Shown here one piece after another: positions 42,257 through 53,766 of a DNA stretch of 64,000 bases. How positions within the stretch are numbered: the first letter of the stretch is position 1; the number at the start of each line of letters is the position of its first letter. The stretch covers positions 1-64,000 of the forward strand of contig CAJQUW010009215.1 of the NCBI GenBank assembly GCA_907163375.1, written 5' to 3'. The notes under the pieces are model-generated. The model had not been told where the DNA came from and did not search any database. It saw only the letters and a program-made list of their open reading frames with translations. Source of the stretch: Prostheceraeus crozeri (Eukaryota > Platyhelminthes > Polycladida > Euryleptidae). The translations under genes and the position numbers were made by a program.

Positions 42257-43307
42257 GTAGTAGTAGTAGTATGTGTTTATTCATTTGAAATAGAAATCAT
42301 GCATTGCAGATACACAGATGAAAAATACAGGGCTTGTACAGTATACAGAAGACATGCACAGTAGCTGTAGGAAATACATTAGTTAGCATATTTCTGCTAG
42401 GTTATGCAAAATAGAGCATCTGGAAATAAATGACAATTGGCGTTGTTGGGTTCTTGAAAAGGGGATAGAGACAGCGAGGGAATGTCGGGATCTTGAAAGT
42501 TTGGGGGGCATGATTTTATGCAATAAATGTTTTGGTTCTAACATTTTTCTGAAAACTGTTAGGGCAGATCTTTCCCTTCTTAGGGATAGGGGGGTAAAGC
42601 TATCACAACTGCACTTTGGTCCGCAAATAATTTTGTGAGAACGTCGCCGAACCTTTTCCAATTTTTCAACATTAAGCTGGTTCAGTCCAACGAGGAGGGC
42701 AGCATTGTATTCCAGCGTTGAAAGGACAGTAGCAATATAAATCTGAATGAGTTGGGACACAGAAAGGCATTGTTTTAATCGCTTTATGACATAAAGACGC
42801 TGGTTGGCACGTTTGCATAAATTGTCTACAAAAGTATTCCAAGATAGATTTGAGTCATAAATGACTCCAAGAATCTTTATGCTACACACAAAATGAATAT
42901 CACGAGGCACTAAAGAATTCTGACTTTTAGCGATAAACATGCATTGGGTTTTTTCACAATTTAGTACTAGTCCATGTGAGTTACACCAGTCTTTTAAATG
43001 AATGATTTCGTCTCGAATTTGGAGTTCGATATCAATTGAACGGAAGGCAGGTAGAACAATCACAATGTCGTCAGCATATTTAGAAGTCAAGGCATGTGGG
43101 TGTAGAGCTTTGAATGATAGAGCTCATATGGGTGCAGAAAAGAAAGGGAGAAAGTTTTCCTCCTTGCGGAATACCTGAAGTAACTGGGGTGGTAGAGCTC
43201 GTACAATGTCCTAGCTTCACATATTGATGACGGTTCACGAGAAGATCACTGCACCATAAAATAAAATCCTTGGGAAGATCAGCTATCAAGAGAACTACAG
43301 CTATCAA
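42257..43307 (-). pseudogene. 5'-truncated LINE with RT C-terminal half
   Basis: Minus-strand frames carry VTSGIPQGGKLSPFLF (RT motif B region) and then, after a frame shift near 43.08 kb, YADDIVIVLP (intact catalytic YADD), NCEKTQCMFIAKSQNS, KILGVIYDSNLSWNTFVDN and IYIATVLSTLEYNAALLVG. The 3' end finishes in a TAC microsatellite (CTACTACTAC read on the minus strand), as is common for CR1/RTE-like LINEs. The 5' portion and the endonuclease are missing. The insertion point lies in the inverted-repeat arm; a repeated CAGCTATCAAGAGAA near 43288-43316 lies at the 5' junction. Confidence 0.85.
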
Positions 43308-43807
43308 GAGAAGCTATCGAATTTAAATGAAATCTAGTGAATGATGACACTTTTCATTTTTATAAATGTTGGTAAATTATTTTTGAGTATATGCACCGAA
43401 GGCCTTGCAGGCACGGAGAAGACGTCACTGACAAAGATATACATTATTTGTTTTGGTACAATGTCACAATATTGTCGTCACCGTTGTCTGTACCGAACAG
43501 CGCTTTCGGTGATGAATTCTGTGAAGAGGGTGCCGATGGTTAACCTAATATTCTGAGAGGAACCAGAGCTGCAGAATAGCCTCAGCACATAGGCCTATTA
43601 ATTTTCATATGCGATCCCTGATTTATCAAAGAGAAATATTTTGTGGAGTCGTGTAATCGGCAATTTGAAAGTAGATGTGCTTAAGCAATCATCTGTATCT
43701 ATGTCACTGAAATGGCTTGCAGGCCTACAATGAGTGACATGCCACGCTCAATTAGGCGTGGTTTGCCGTGGGCCACGAACATACATTTTCGGCTCGAATT
43801 CAACCGA

Positions 43808-44155
43808 GCATTAATGACAAAGTTAATGCTAACTTCATGGAACATCAAAATCAACCTGCTCACCCTCACAAACGACTAAGGACTAAATTGGTCATTCCCG
43901 AATTTGCTCTCATGTTTTGGAGTAGCTGACGGCTCTACAACTACTCAGAATAGTGATCTATGTACCCAAAATATCACGCATTTATGAAAAAGTTAATCCT
44001 TCAATGGACATCAAAATCAATTTGCTCGCCCGCACAAGCCACTCAGGATTGTCGAATGGGTCAATGGGTCATTTCCGAATTAACTCGCATGTTTTGTTGC
44101 AGTGACAGCTTTGCAACAACTCAGAATAACGATCTTTGCATCGAAAATATCATGG
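43808..44155. repeat. Two-copy tandem repeat, about 170 bp
   Basis: 43808-43978 and 43979-44155 share AAGTTAAT, ACATCAAAATCAA, CTCATGTTTTG-type and CAACTACTCAGAATA-type blocks at roughly 75 percent identity. No coding content. Confidence 0.6.
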
Positions 44156-44308
44156 AATTAATACAAAGTTGTTGCTGGCTTTCTAGGGAACCAAAACCAC
44201 TTTGAGGAGTCACCGATCATGTTCCACCATGACGACCATGTTTGTCTGGGCGCGGATAGGTCCAGGTTTGTTGGCAAATTGAATCGGTAAGTCGCAACTT
44301 TTTGCTAA

Positions 44309-45262
44309 TTTTCCATCACAGCGGTGGCTGATGTAATTGACTTTGCATCTAAATCTGACTTTCTTTTGTTTATTGTTTTTCCTTGCGTTTGCGGTTATAG
44401 CCGTTTTTAGAATAGCCGTTTTTCCTGAATCTATAATGAAAGAATCTCTGCGATTTATTTTTCTCTTCCTCTCTGGAACAACGGTTGACGACATTGTTTT
44501 GACTATTTTTCAAATAATTTGACTAGGTATCCAGCTGTTTTTGAGTATACCTAGATATCCCCGAGGGATGATCTTTTACATACCACTTGTACTGGAGCTG
44601 TTTATAGTGGATACCTACACTAGTATTTAAGAAATTGAAGTAATTTTCATCAGGTATTTCGACGTTCAATATCATCGGAGATAGAGTTGAAAACTTCAGT
44701 GACATTCTTTATCCTACCATCATTCTTCTTGAAAGTTCCGATGATTATGTTATCGATAGACCTAGTGTAATAGGTAGGGATTATATTGTAGACATCTTTG
44801 AGGATATTCAGGACATTCTGCTCCACATGATGCATATAGATTATGGCGAAGGCTGGGGAAAACTGGGCTCCCATTGGATAGCCATTAATATTCGGGAGGT
44901 TTTATTGTTATACTGGATGAAATAATTGCAGCTAACTAATTTCAGGGAAGTAATTTTTATTTTGTCCGAAGTTATCTCTCAATAATAAACATCCGAGTGT
45001 AGTTTCACGAACTCTGACACTATTCCATGTTGTATTTGGATACTAGGGTATAGGTTCCTAACATCGAGTGATCAAAAACGCGTGCTATTTGTAAATCAAT
45101 AGCCATTAAAATTTAAAGATTTTAGATAGTGTCATTTTTCTATTAGTAATTTTTTTTAAATTAGTATGAACAAACTGAATCAGTTGACTCAACTGATTGA
45201 ACAACTGTAATGAACTTGAGCAACTGATCAATTACATCAGCCACCGCTGTGATGGAAAATCT
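44309..45262. repeat. 33-bp inverted repeats flanking Penelope-like debris
   Basis: TTTTCCATCACAGCGGTGGC and its continuation TGATGTAATTGA at 44309-44342 recur in inverted form at 45228-45262. They enclose the reverse transcriptase remnant at 44523-45070. Confidence 0.8.
44523..45070 (-). pseudogene. Penelope-like reverse transcriptase remnant
   Basis: On the minus strand: VRNLYPSIQIQHGIVSEFVK (motif A region), NINGYPMGAQFSPAFAIIYM (motif B), then RSIDNIIIG where the catalytic DD has become DN, and further on FNFLNTSVGIHYKQLQYKWY. Several breaks. The PMGAQFSPAFA and LQYKWYVKD phrases are typical of Penelope-type rather than LINE-type RT. Confidence 0.75.
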
Positions 45263-45312
45263 TGTAGAAATCTTACATCAGCCTTATTTCAACATATAGA
45301 CTCAAATATAAG

Positions 45313-45960
45313 TTAGACGACATTTGGGGTGCAAGGTAAACGAAGGGATAATTGCATCTATTACAACTGCATTTATATTCCTCAAAGAAGTTTTCGATTT
45401 CACAATATTTCTTTTATTATATGGATCATAAGTACGGCTTTAATAAAGTACGCGTTCAAGATTATTCATCGACCGACGAAAGGAAGAGATCTGGTAGATG
45501 CATTTCCTATGATGGGAAGTTCGATAAGAAAACAACAATGAAATGTCATAATTGTGGGCATTTTGTATGCAGACAACACTCAATTGCAATGTATAATGAA
45601 ATGCAACCAGTGTTCGTTACGCACCAGTATACATAAGTTCGTGCTTGAACTGCAGTGCAGGTAACTGTAAAAAATTCACTGATATTTCGTTATAAGAAAA
45701 ATATGTAGGGCATATTTTTTGTAGTAAAACTTATTCGAAAAGATACATTACACCGTTCACTCCATTTAGATTTTTGATGAAAATGTTTTAAATGGGAATT
45801 CTATTTGTAATTTGGTATGGAAAAATTACAGTGACATGCACGTATATTGGGATAGCATGAGGATAATGCAACAACAATGTTATTCAATGATTCTATACGA
45901 AATGCAATTAAGATAATTTAAAATCAATATCAATGGGTACCCTAAATGTCGTCTGCTGAA
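45313..45960 (+). pseudogene. piggyBac-like cysteine-rich domain fragment between short inverted repeats
   Basis: The frame near 45420-45636 reads RSGRCISYDGKFDKKTTMKC then HNCGHFVCRQHS. This is the C-terminal zinc-binding cysteine-rich domain of piggyBac transposases. It lies between AGACGACATTTGGGGTGC (45315) and the complement of AGACGACATTTAGGGTACC (about 45956). No catalytic domain remains. Confidence 0.6.
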
Positions 45961-46623
45961 ATTTAATTAATGTGTCGTCGAACGGTTAATGGAAAAATAG
46001 AAAAATAATTCTCGCTCCCTCTTTCTTTTATGCGTAGTCAAGCAAGTTTGTGAAAAAACGAATTTTGTGAGCGGACGCTTCGGGTCGGGACGGGTCCGGA
46101 CCCTTTAACGACGCTTTAAAAAGTCAAAAAAGAGATACATTCTCACTGTGTTTATTGCCCATGTATGCCTGTGCATTGCCTCGGCCAATCAAAAAGCTTG
46201 CCGTTGATGACGACGAATAAATTTCGGACTAGATTGAATCAGTGCAGCTTCACACAACGCACTATCAACAGAATTTCCTACACACTTTAGAATCTTCACC
46301 TAAAATCATCAATCGAACTACAATTACAATCGCTCCGAACATGTACACTCAACGCACTAAAATCATCACGATTGATAATGCCACAATTATATGCTCTTGG
46401 TATCAAAGTCTTGAAAGTCCGGGATGTTTTAACGATATAATTGCTTTTACAAACTGAAACAATGTATTCATTAGCAATATTCTGAACATTGCAATTAAAG
46501 TTGTGTGTTGAATAATGATAATCCCCCGCAGACCCATAGCATCTAGGACTATATAGGGCCTACAGCTGCTGAAAAAGTAGATTGGATTTGTAGTCAAATT
46601 TTGAATGAAATGGTAAAACTGGA

Positions 46624-46845
46624 ATGGATCATTTGAACAGCACTTCTTATTTGATCACTAACCTACGCACACGCACAATTTTTTTCATCTCGTTGGAGGT
46701 GGTCAGAATGCACCCAAGTATCCCTATTGATGATACTCTTGAAGTTATCGATGACTTTACCCAAAGATATTGGCAAGACATCACTAACATGGGAATTTAT
46801 CAATTGTGTTCGGTTGAAACACAATTCTAAAACAGGTTGAAACAC
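46624..46845 (+). pseudogene. Reverse transcriptase motif A fragment (Penelope-like)
   Basis: The frame contains LEVVRMHPSIPIDDTLEVID followed by DFTQRYWQDITNMG, which matches the motif A region of Penelope-type RT (compare VRNLYPSI at 45.05 kb on the other strand). Isolated and short. Confidence 0.5.
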
Positions 46846-46945
46846 ATCTTCTAAAAAATATCTCCGAAATTTTCACAATGTCTGGTACTCCGGAGTACTG
46901 GTATAAGCTCAATTCTTCACTGTAGCAATTTCAAACTCATAAATA

Positions 46946-47191
46946 TTAAATTGTGGCTACACTTTGTCTTAGCAAAAAAAAACAAAATATAGAGCACAAA
47001 GTTCTCTGACAAATTTGATGTGCTACTTTCTGTTTTTGAAAAGCATCAACCACAGATGCTGACACAGTGTCTCTCCGCATCTTTGAGGCCTCACTATTCT
47101 CCTTCAAACGCCTTTTTCTAGTCCGCGCTACCGCTAATTTCTGTTCCATCGCTTCTATCTTACTATGCACTTCCTGACATTCTTTGACCAA
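46946..47191 (-). CDS. Short coiled-coil frame, unassigned
   Basis: The frame reads MVKECQEVHSKIEAMEQKLA then RTRKRRLKENSEAS. It is helical and basic and could be an exon or part of a DNA-binding protein of the inverted-repeat unit. I do not recognise it and it may be chance. Confidence 0.2.
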   Translation of the reverse strand: MVKECQEVHSKIEAMEQKLAVARTRKRRLKENSEASKMRRDTVSASVVDAFQKQKVAHQICQRTLCSIFCFFLLRQSVATI

Positions 47192-47794
47192 AGCTTTGTC
47201 TTACTTCTTTTCATAAATGCCGATCTTTCATAAGCGCGTAATTATTTTTCTTGAATTCTTTTCCTCCTTAATATGCAAACGACTGGATAAGATCATGCCT
47301 TTCAACAGTTCTTCAGAAAATTCAAAGTCCTCAATGGAATCGTGATCGAAGAAATCGGATGACAGTCGTATTTCATCGCACAGCTCATCAGAGAAGGCAC
47401 TTAGCAGTGGCGTCTTCTCCGTACCTACGAGGCCTTCGGCGCATCCTCAAAAATTATTTTCCAACAATTATAAAAATGAAAAGTGTCATCATTCATTTAA
47501 ATTCGATGACTTCTCGTGATAGCTGTGCACAGCTTTCCGTCTCAAAATCAGATTCAACCTCAGAGTGAACAGTTTTGCAGCACGTGCTTGAATCACAGCT
47601 GTTTTCTTCGAACAATTAGACACACAAGCTTGTCGTGTGTTCAGACGGAGCACTGATGTTCAGACAGCGAAAGAGTGTTGTGTGCAAAGTAAGTGGTTGT
47701 GTGCATGTGAGGCAGTGAGCGCACGCGCCCGCGCCAATTTTGGATTTCCCGATAGACATAAGTAATGGGAAGAAGACCGTTCCAGGACCAGGAC

Positions 47795-48045
47795 AAAATC
47801 AAAAAAATTGGTATCTTTAAAAACGACATAAATTCATGAATTTAGACCCTTTTTCAGGTTTTTAAGACCTAAATACATGAATTTAGTCCATTTAAAAAGT
47901 ATCATTTTTTGAAAAAATAGTATTTTTAAAAACGACATAAATTCATGAATTTGAACCCTTTTTCAGGTTATGAAGACCTAAATTCATGAATTTATGTCGT
48001 TTTTAAAAATACCAATTTTTTTGATTTTTCAAAATCTCAAATTTG
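47795..48045. repeat. Palindromic AT-rich repeat
   Basis: TTTAAAAACGACATAAATTC followed by ATGAATTT occurs directly at 47815 and 47929, and in inverted form at about 47970-48010. It also carries ACCCTTTTTCAGGTT. The segment can fold on itself. It borders the 82-bp satellite. Confidence 0.75.
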
Positions 48046-48071
48046 TGATTATGACATTTTTCATTGCTAAA

Positions 48072-48235
48072 ATCATGACCGTTCCAGGACACCGAAAATC
48101 ATAAAAGTTAAGAATCTCAAATTTGAGATTAAGATCAATTTTCTCTCTTTTAAATCATGACCGTTCCAGGACACCGAAAATCATAAAAGTTAAGAATCTC
48201 AAATTTGAGATTAAGATCAATTTTCTCTCTCTTAA
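48072..48235. repeat. 82-bp satellite, left part
   Basis: Two units beginning ATCATGACCGTTCCAGGACA, with TTAAGAATCTCAAATTTGAG inside and ending CTCTCTTTTAA or CTCTCTCTTAA. The array continues at 50785-50945 after the piggyBac insertion. Confidence 0.9.
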
Positions 48236-50780
48236 CACTAGAAGCACCGTGAGTCATTTTTGACTCACTCTGAATATTGGCGTTACTTCTGCTCCTCTCA
48301 ATTAAATGTCAGGTCCTTGCTTTTTGGTGACTTTTATTTTAGTGATATCAACTGTGTGTCCACGCGATATAATCGCATAACTCTTATCATTTCACTGAAA
48401 TCAAGACTGGTCTACCTATAAGCACCGCTGAGTCAATTTTGACTCATGAGGCTAATTTTGCAATTCGGAATTGTTGTTATTCAAATTAACATGTGTTTTC
48501 ACATTTAGCATATCTCTATTCGCAAATTCTTAGATATCGATGAACTATGAACAAAGCATGAATGACTCACGCGCTGTCACAGTTATCTTTCTGCATTGCA
48601 AAGCGTTATTTTGATCATTCCTATTTAGACATCTTCCTGCATAGTGCAGCTGCAGGCTAGTGTCACAGCTAGCAAAATGAATCGTCCAAAGCGTTATTCG
48701 GCGCAGCAAGCATTGATTGTGATACAAACCATGGATCGTTTTGAATCTGGTGATGATGAACCAGAAGTAGCCGATAGTAATGGAATTCAAGACATTTGCG
48801 AAAGTGATTCATCTGATTCATCAGAAATGAGCGACGATTTATCAAGTCCTACTCCACCTCCTTTAGCTGAGCGCATGGGATTATGTCTAGATAATTCAAA
48901 CGACGACGAGTGTGTTTCTACTTTCGCTTCGACTTCATCAACTGCTTACCACGGAAAAGACCATACACAGTGGACTGAGATAACTCAGTCAAGACAACTG
49001 GGAAGAAAAGCAATGCGAAATATCAGGCGTACAAACACCGGCATCACCTCCTACGCGGCCGCAAGAGTTTCCACATCAGCCTACAGTGCCTTCAAATTGT
49101 TTTTTAGCGAGTCAATCTTGCGCCACGTACTAAAGTGCTCAGAAAAGGAAGCAGTGGACCGTGAAATGTTGGATTTCAATTTGACTTTGGATGAACTTGA
49201 AACATTCATTGGCTTATGTTACGCACGTGGTAGTGTTTCTCGTGATGTTCCTGTTAGATGTCAAAGCATCGATTTGAAACCATAACGAAATTCCTTCGCT
49301 TTGATTACTAATCTGAAAGGAAAGAACGTCTGAAGGAAGACAGATCTGCGCTCGCCTCTGAAATATGGTATCTGTTTATCGAAAACTAAAAAGGGTTTGT
49401 TCCTGGTGAGAACTTGACTGTGGATGAACAATTATTTCCATCCAAATGTAGGGGCCCCTTCACTCAATAAATTGCCTCAAAACCAGATAAATTCGGCCAC
49501 AAACATTTCTTGCTCGTTGATCTCGCAACCAAGTACATTTGCAATGGATTTCCCTATCTTGGGAAAGATCATACTAGATCTTCGACACAACCATTATCAA
49601 GCTTTGTTGTGCATAAATTGGTGAAAGATTTTCAGCGAAATGCTCACAATATTACGTGTGATAACTTTTTCACATCATTGCAGCTTGCTGATGAACTTGC
49701 GCAGAAAGGATTCAGCCTAGTTGGTACTATTCGAAAAAATAGAAAGGAACTGCCAGATGTGGATAATCTGATGAAGAACTGTCAAATTTTTAATTTTCGA
49801 TTCTTCTTATCTGGCAGCAAGAATGTTCTCACAGCATACAAATGCAAGAAAGTAAGACCGTTTGTCTCTTGAGTTCTTTGCATGATGATATTTCAACTGA
49901 CGATACCAAAAAAATCCCAAAAATCATGCACTTCTATAATCAAACTAAATGTGGTGTTGACAATGTTGACCAAATGCTTCGACAACTGTCCACTCGTTGT
50001 CAAACACGCAGGTGGCTGGCATGTGTGTTTTATAATGTTTCAGACATGTGTGCGCTGAACGCGTGGATTATCTACAAACTGGCAAACAACTGTGATATTT
50101 CGCGTCGGGAATTTCAAGTGTTGCTCGTAAAAGAATTGTGCTCAAAAGGGCTTCAAGCTGCAGAGAACCGTCCCGCACTTCCTATTCAGAGGAGTGAATC
50201 ACGCAAGCGCACACATTGTCTCATCCAGAAATGTACAAATATGTCATCAACCAAATGTTTGAAGTGCTCAAAGCATGTCTGTGGGAAGCACTCCGATGGT
50301 TCGAAGATGTGTTTTACCATTTGCAGCATATGCGAAAAGATTTGAACTTTGCTCTCAGTAGAACTTTTGTGGTTATATGTTGTTATGTACAGGTAAGTAA
50401 ATGGGCCTACTTTAGAAAGTAGACCGCTGACTTGTTTATGTCCTATTGAATACATGTATATTGATTTGTTAAAACTTGCCGTTTAGGCCAGGATTAAGTG
50501 GTTGAGATAAGTACATTAAATGAGATTTCTTCATGTTGATTGTTCTCTCTTAATTCTACATATGAAATTATAGCTAGGCCATTGTAATCCCCTACTGCAA
50601 TGTAAAAAATCACAGCTTTTTGTACAACTGCTTAGCAACACTATTACGAGAAATTGCAATGAATATCAATATAAAAGCATTTCACTTGTATAAAAACCGC
50701 AAAATACAAGAAAAATATATATGAGTCATTTTTGACTCATTGGTGCTTAAAGGTGTGACAAAATTTTGGTGCTTCTAGTG
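48236..50780 (+). mobile_element. piggyBac transposon, 2545 bp
   Basis: The inverted tips are CACTAGAAGCACC and its complement GGTGCTTCTAGTG, each flanked by TTAA (48232-48235 and 50781-50784). Subterminal palindromes TGAGTCATTTTTGACTCA (near 48250 and 50720) and TGAGTCAATTTTGACTCA (near 48429) stand next to repeated AGCACC words and are likely transposase-binding sites. The satellite unit on each side joins cleanly through the single TTAA. Confidence 0.92.
48677..50345 (+). pseudogene. piggyBac transposase, broken
   Basis: It starts MNRPKRYSAQQALIVIQTMD with an acidic N-terminal region. The DDE_Tnp_1_7 fold is recognisable: SAFKLFFSESILRHVLKCSE, LTVDEQLFPSKCRGPF (first catalytic D), NITCDNFFTSLQLADELAQK (second D), TKCGVDNVDQMLRQLS (third D), then a C-terminal cysteine-rich domain (CLKCSKHVCGKHSDGSKMC). 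All three catalytic aspartates are present. The frame is lost after about 49285 (stop) and again near 49.4 and 49.85 kb, so the copy is inactive. Size and domain order match the family (about 550-600 aa). Confidence 0.9.
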
Positions 50781-50784
50781 TTAA

Positions 50785-50945
50785 ATCATGACCGTTCCAG
50801 GACACCGAGAATCATAAAAGTTAAGAATCTCAAATTTGAGATTAAGATCAATTTTCTCTCTCTTAAATCATGACCGTTCTAGGACACCGAAAATCATAAA
50901 AGTTAAGAATCTAAAATTTGAGAATTACAATTTTCACTGCTTAAA
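50785..50945. repeat. 82-bp satellite, right part
   Basis: Two more units of the satellite interrupted by piggyBac; the second decays after TCTAAAATTTGAG. Confidence 0.9.
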
Positions 50946-51688
50946 TCATGTCCTATAATTGATGTGCGGGTCTCCGATGTATTCAAAAATTCTTCTCATA
51001 TCCAAGTGTGAGAATATTTTACTTTGTGTTTGCAGATGTATGATTTCCCTTGTTAACTTCTGAATTCTTCTCCGCTTTGTCTCCAATCGAACAGATCTTT
51101 CAGTAGATCCAACCATTGTGATGATAAGATTTAAACTAAGATTGTAATGTGTCACGTTTTATGAATTGTGTGTGTGTTTAAATAGCAAGTGAAATTTATG
51201 AATGGTGATCTAAGCAAAGCGGCATTGTAGGTGAATGAAGTTTGCTTGACAACATACGGGTATGATTAAATGTACTTGAATGACAATGAGGAAATTGCAC
51301 CGCATTGTAAATCATTTCATCAGCCATAACGCGAGCCAGATCCAAAACCAAACTACCGACCAAAACCAGAATTGTTGCGGTTTTGGCTCGACAATTGGTC
51401 TCGACTATCGATACTGCGATATTGTATTGAATGATTGCTATAACAACAGAATATTCCCTCAAAGCAGAGAATGAATTAATAGATTGCTTTTATGCTATTA
51501 ACTCCATGTTATGAATGCACAACCCGTATGATCCCTAAAACAATCATGCGGTTTGAGAAATGTGGAACCAGATGTTGCTATTGTCTTAATACAGATAAAA
51601 CAAACAATATCCTCTCAATGAGAGTTCATAAAAATAAAATGTAACAATGTAACGTTTTAATTTAGATTAAATTAAATCATTTCAAAAT
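50946..51688. other. No gene seen
   Basis: Unremarkable sequence between the satellite and the AT-rich virus-like element. Base composition turns sharply AT-rich from about 51640. Confidence 0.5.
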
Positions 51689-51848
51689 CGAATAAGTAGT
51701 AAGGAAAGTCATCATTAGAGAACAGTTTTAAATCAATACCCCCTTCTGACTAAGTAGTAAAGAAAGTCATCATTGTTGAACAATTTTAAATCAATACCCT
51801 CTCCCTTCTGACTTCTAGGGGTCCCTTAAGAATTTTTTTTATTATAAA

Positions 51849-52271
51849 ATGAGCAACATAAATGAGTTTTTGAAATTATATGGAAAACAAACAACAACGA
51901 ATTTCGATTTAAAGAAAATCGCAAATCAATTGGGAATAAAGAATTTTCATGTTCTAATGAGAGACGAATTACAATTCCTAAAAAATAAGCCAACTGTAAA
52001 TTTCGTAACCAATCTCCATACGTCAGATGAAAAAGGCGTACATTGGTCAGCAGGACAAAGAAATATAAACTGTTCTAATTACTATTTTGACTCATACGTA
52101 CTTCTACCTACAAATGAAGTCAAAAAATTACTTGGCAATGGAACTTATAATACATTTCAAATTCAAAAACCGGGAACTACTTATTGCGGTCAATTATGTC
52201 TTTATGTTTTATTGAAATTACAGGATGGAGTAGCATTTCTAGATATTATGTTAGAATTGAACGAACCGTAG
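51849..52271 (+). pseudogene. Adenovirus-type cysteine protease (virion maturation)
   Basis: The translation has NFHVLMRDELQFL, GVHWSAGQRN (catalytic His), YYFDSYVLLPTNEVKKLL (acidic partner in the YFDS strand) and PGTTYCGQLCLYVLLKL (Gln/Cys nucleophile block). This is the adenain fold found in Polintons, adintoviruses and adenoviruses, where it cleaves capsid precursors. The frame is short compared with the family and its C terminus may be incomplete. The start codon directly follows the element's T-tract/TATAAA block. Confidence 0.8.
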
Positions 52272-52305
52272 GTTCTATGGCTACGCCTAATGAAAATAAT
52301 GATAA

Positions 52306-53219
52306 TTAAAAATCACTTCGTTGTAATTCATTTTGATAAAAACGGCCTCTGATATCTTCATTATCTAAATCTTTGATTTCGTAAGTAATCGGATAAGTTT
52401 GGTTTATTTTAGAAATTTCAAATATCTCTTTCGTCCAGTATCCGACGAAGCCTTTTTCAAATTTATTCTTATATTTAAATATTCTAACTCTATCTCCAAT
52501 TTTAAATTTCGGCTTACGGTTCTGTACATTCGGATTATTCTCATTAGAATAATTATTCTCGAATATTTTTTTTCTTATCAAATCTGGATCGTCACAAGCC
52601 TTCTTTGGAGTTTCTTCAATACCTGAATGAACTTTGTTATTGTACTCTTCTACAACTCCTGGTAATATCTTCAACCATTTCTGGTTTCCTTGCTGAGTAA
52701 ATTTCTTGAATAATTTATTTTTTAACGTCCGATTGAATCTTTCTATTACTACAGCTTTTCCTGCATTTTCAGTTGAATAAACAGTTTCAAATAGTGGCTG
52801 AACGTTTCGGTTATAAAATTCCGACCCTTTATCAACAAACAATTTCCTTGGCTTTCTATTACTTTCTTTAAAGATTTCTTCAAACGCATATTTAACTGAT
52901 AGTCCACTTTTGTTTTTTAAAGGCTTTACCCAAGCGTATCGTGTATATAAATCTATCACGGTCAATGCGTACTTAAACCCTCCTTCATTCAGCATATGAA
53001 TAAGATCAGCACTCCAAATATCATCTTTATTAAATAATTTACTTTCAATAAATATTTAGGCCTTCTGTATTCTTTATGAATTTCAGACGCATAGCGTCCT
53101 AGGTCATTCGACATTTCGGAGGCGTAGGTTCGAGCGTTGCTCTCAGACAGCTTTGCTGTCGTTTCATTTAAACCCTGGCCGAATAATATTTTAGCTTGTA
53201 AAGCTTTCTTAACAAACAT
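52306..53219 (-). pseudogene. Retroviral-type (RVE) integrase of the Polinton
   Basis: Minus-strand translation shows YALTVIDLYTRYAWVKPLKN (strands after the first Asp), KLFVDKGSEFYNRNV (second Asp) and VVIERFNRTLKNKLFKKF (catalytic Glu), then a C-terminal SH3- or chromodomain-like region FKIGDRVRIFKYKNKFEKGF. The N-terminal part lies in the block 52989-53219. Polinton integrases insert the linear DNA with 6-bp duplications. The gene has about one break. A GC-rich hairpin cluster lies at 53098-53163 within it. Confidence 0.88.
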
Positions 53220-53249
53220 TCTTTCAATTTTTTCTCTAAATGTAGGATT

Positions 53250-53666
53250 TTAAATACTATCTAATTCTTGAATCATCTTCTTATCAGCTGCATGTCGAGA
53301 ACTTAGATCATGATTTCGATAAGCTAAATCATGCCTGTAAGCTGCGGCATCTACTCTATCTATTGGTTCTTCACCTGGTTTCGGATTATTATTCTCATCT
53401 AGTCTTATATCTAATCGAGTTCCTGGACCGGTATATGAATGACCGGAAAGATGTTTTTCTTTCGAATATTTACTCCAAATAAAACCAGGAAAGTTTTCTA
53501 ATGTTTTTTGTATGTCACCACCGTAGGTAGTAGCCAAACTTTGTTTGTTGTCGTTACCTTCATAAATTTTACAATTTGAGTTTTCATTTTTGTTTAATAG
53601 ATAATTTAATAAATCTAAATTAGCAATTTTTAATTTAATTAAATTTTCGGAATTTTTAGAATTCAT
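53250..53666 (-). CDS. Phospholipase A2-like virion protein
   Basis: A 138-aa frame. The C-terminal half reads HLSGHSYTGPGTRLDIRL, then EPIDRVDAAAYRHDLAYRNH. It matches the calcium loop (Y-x-GPG-x) and the catalytic HD-x-x-Y helix (D-x-A-A-x-x-HD) of the viral PLA2 domain found in parvovirus VP1 and in many adintoviruses. The domain breaches endosomal membrane in known viruses. Calcium-loop glycines and the His-Asp pair are present. The frame is whole. It lies between the integrase and the core-like protein, among virion genes. Confidence 0.82.
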   Translation of the reverse strand: MNSKNSENLIKLKIANLDLLNYLLNKNENSNCKIYEGNDNKQSLATTYGGDIQKTLENFPGFIWSKYSKEKHLSGHSYTGPGTRLDIRLDENNNPKPGEEPIDRVDAAAYRHDLAYRNHDLSSRHAADKKMIQELDSI

Positions 53667-53766
53667 TTTAAAAGATAAAAAAAATTAAAAGATAAAATAA
53701 ATGTTTACCTTATCATACTAGGACTTAGATATATTCCAGAACCATCTTTAGTTTCTTTAATTTCAA

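Larger units (their letters stand above)
42086..47757. mobile_element. Composite inverted-repeat unit (about 5.7 kb) invaded by other elements
   Basis: The sequence 42086-42256 plus 43287-43432 matches the complement of 47757-47408 in order. Shared phrases include GCTCCGTCTGAACAC, GAGACGGAAAGCTGTG, TCGAATTTAAATGAA and GATGACACTTTTCATTTTTA. The left copy is interrupted by a LINE that the right copy lacks. Enclosed are satellite, Penelope-like and piggyBac-like debris. No transposase belonging to the unit itself was recognised, so its class is unknown. Confidence 0.65.
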
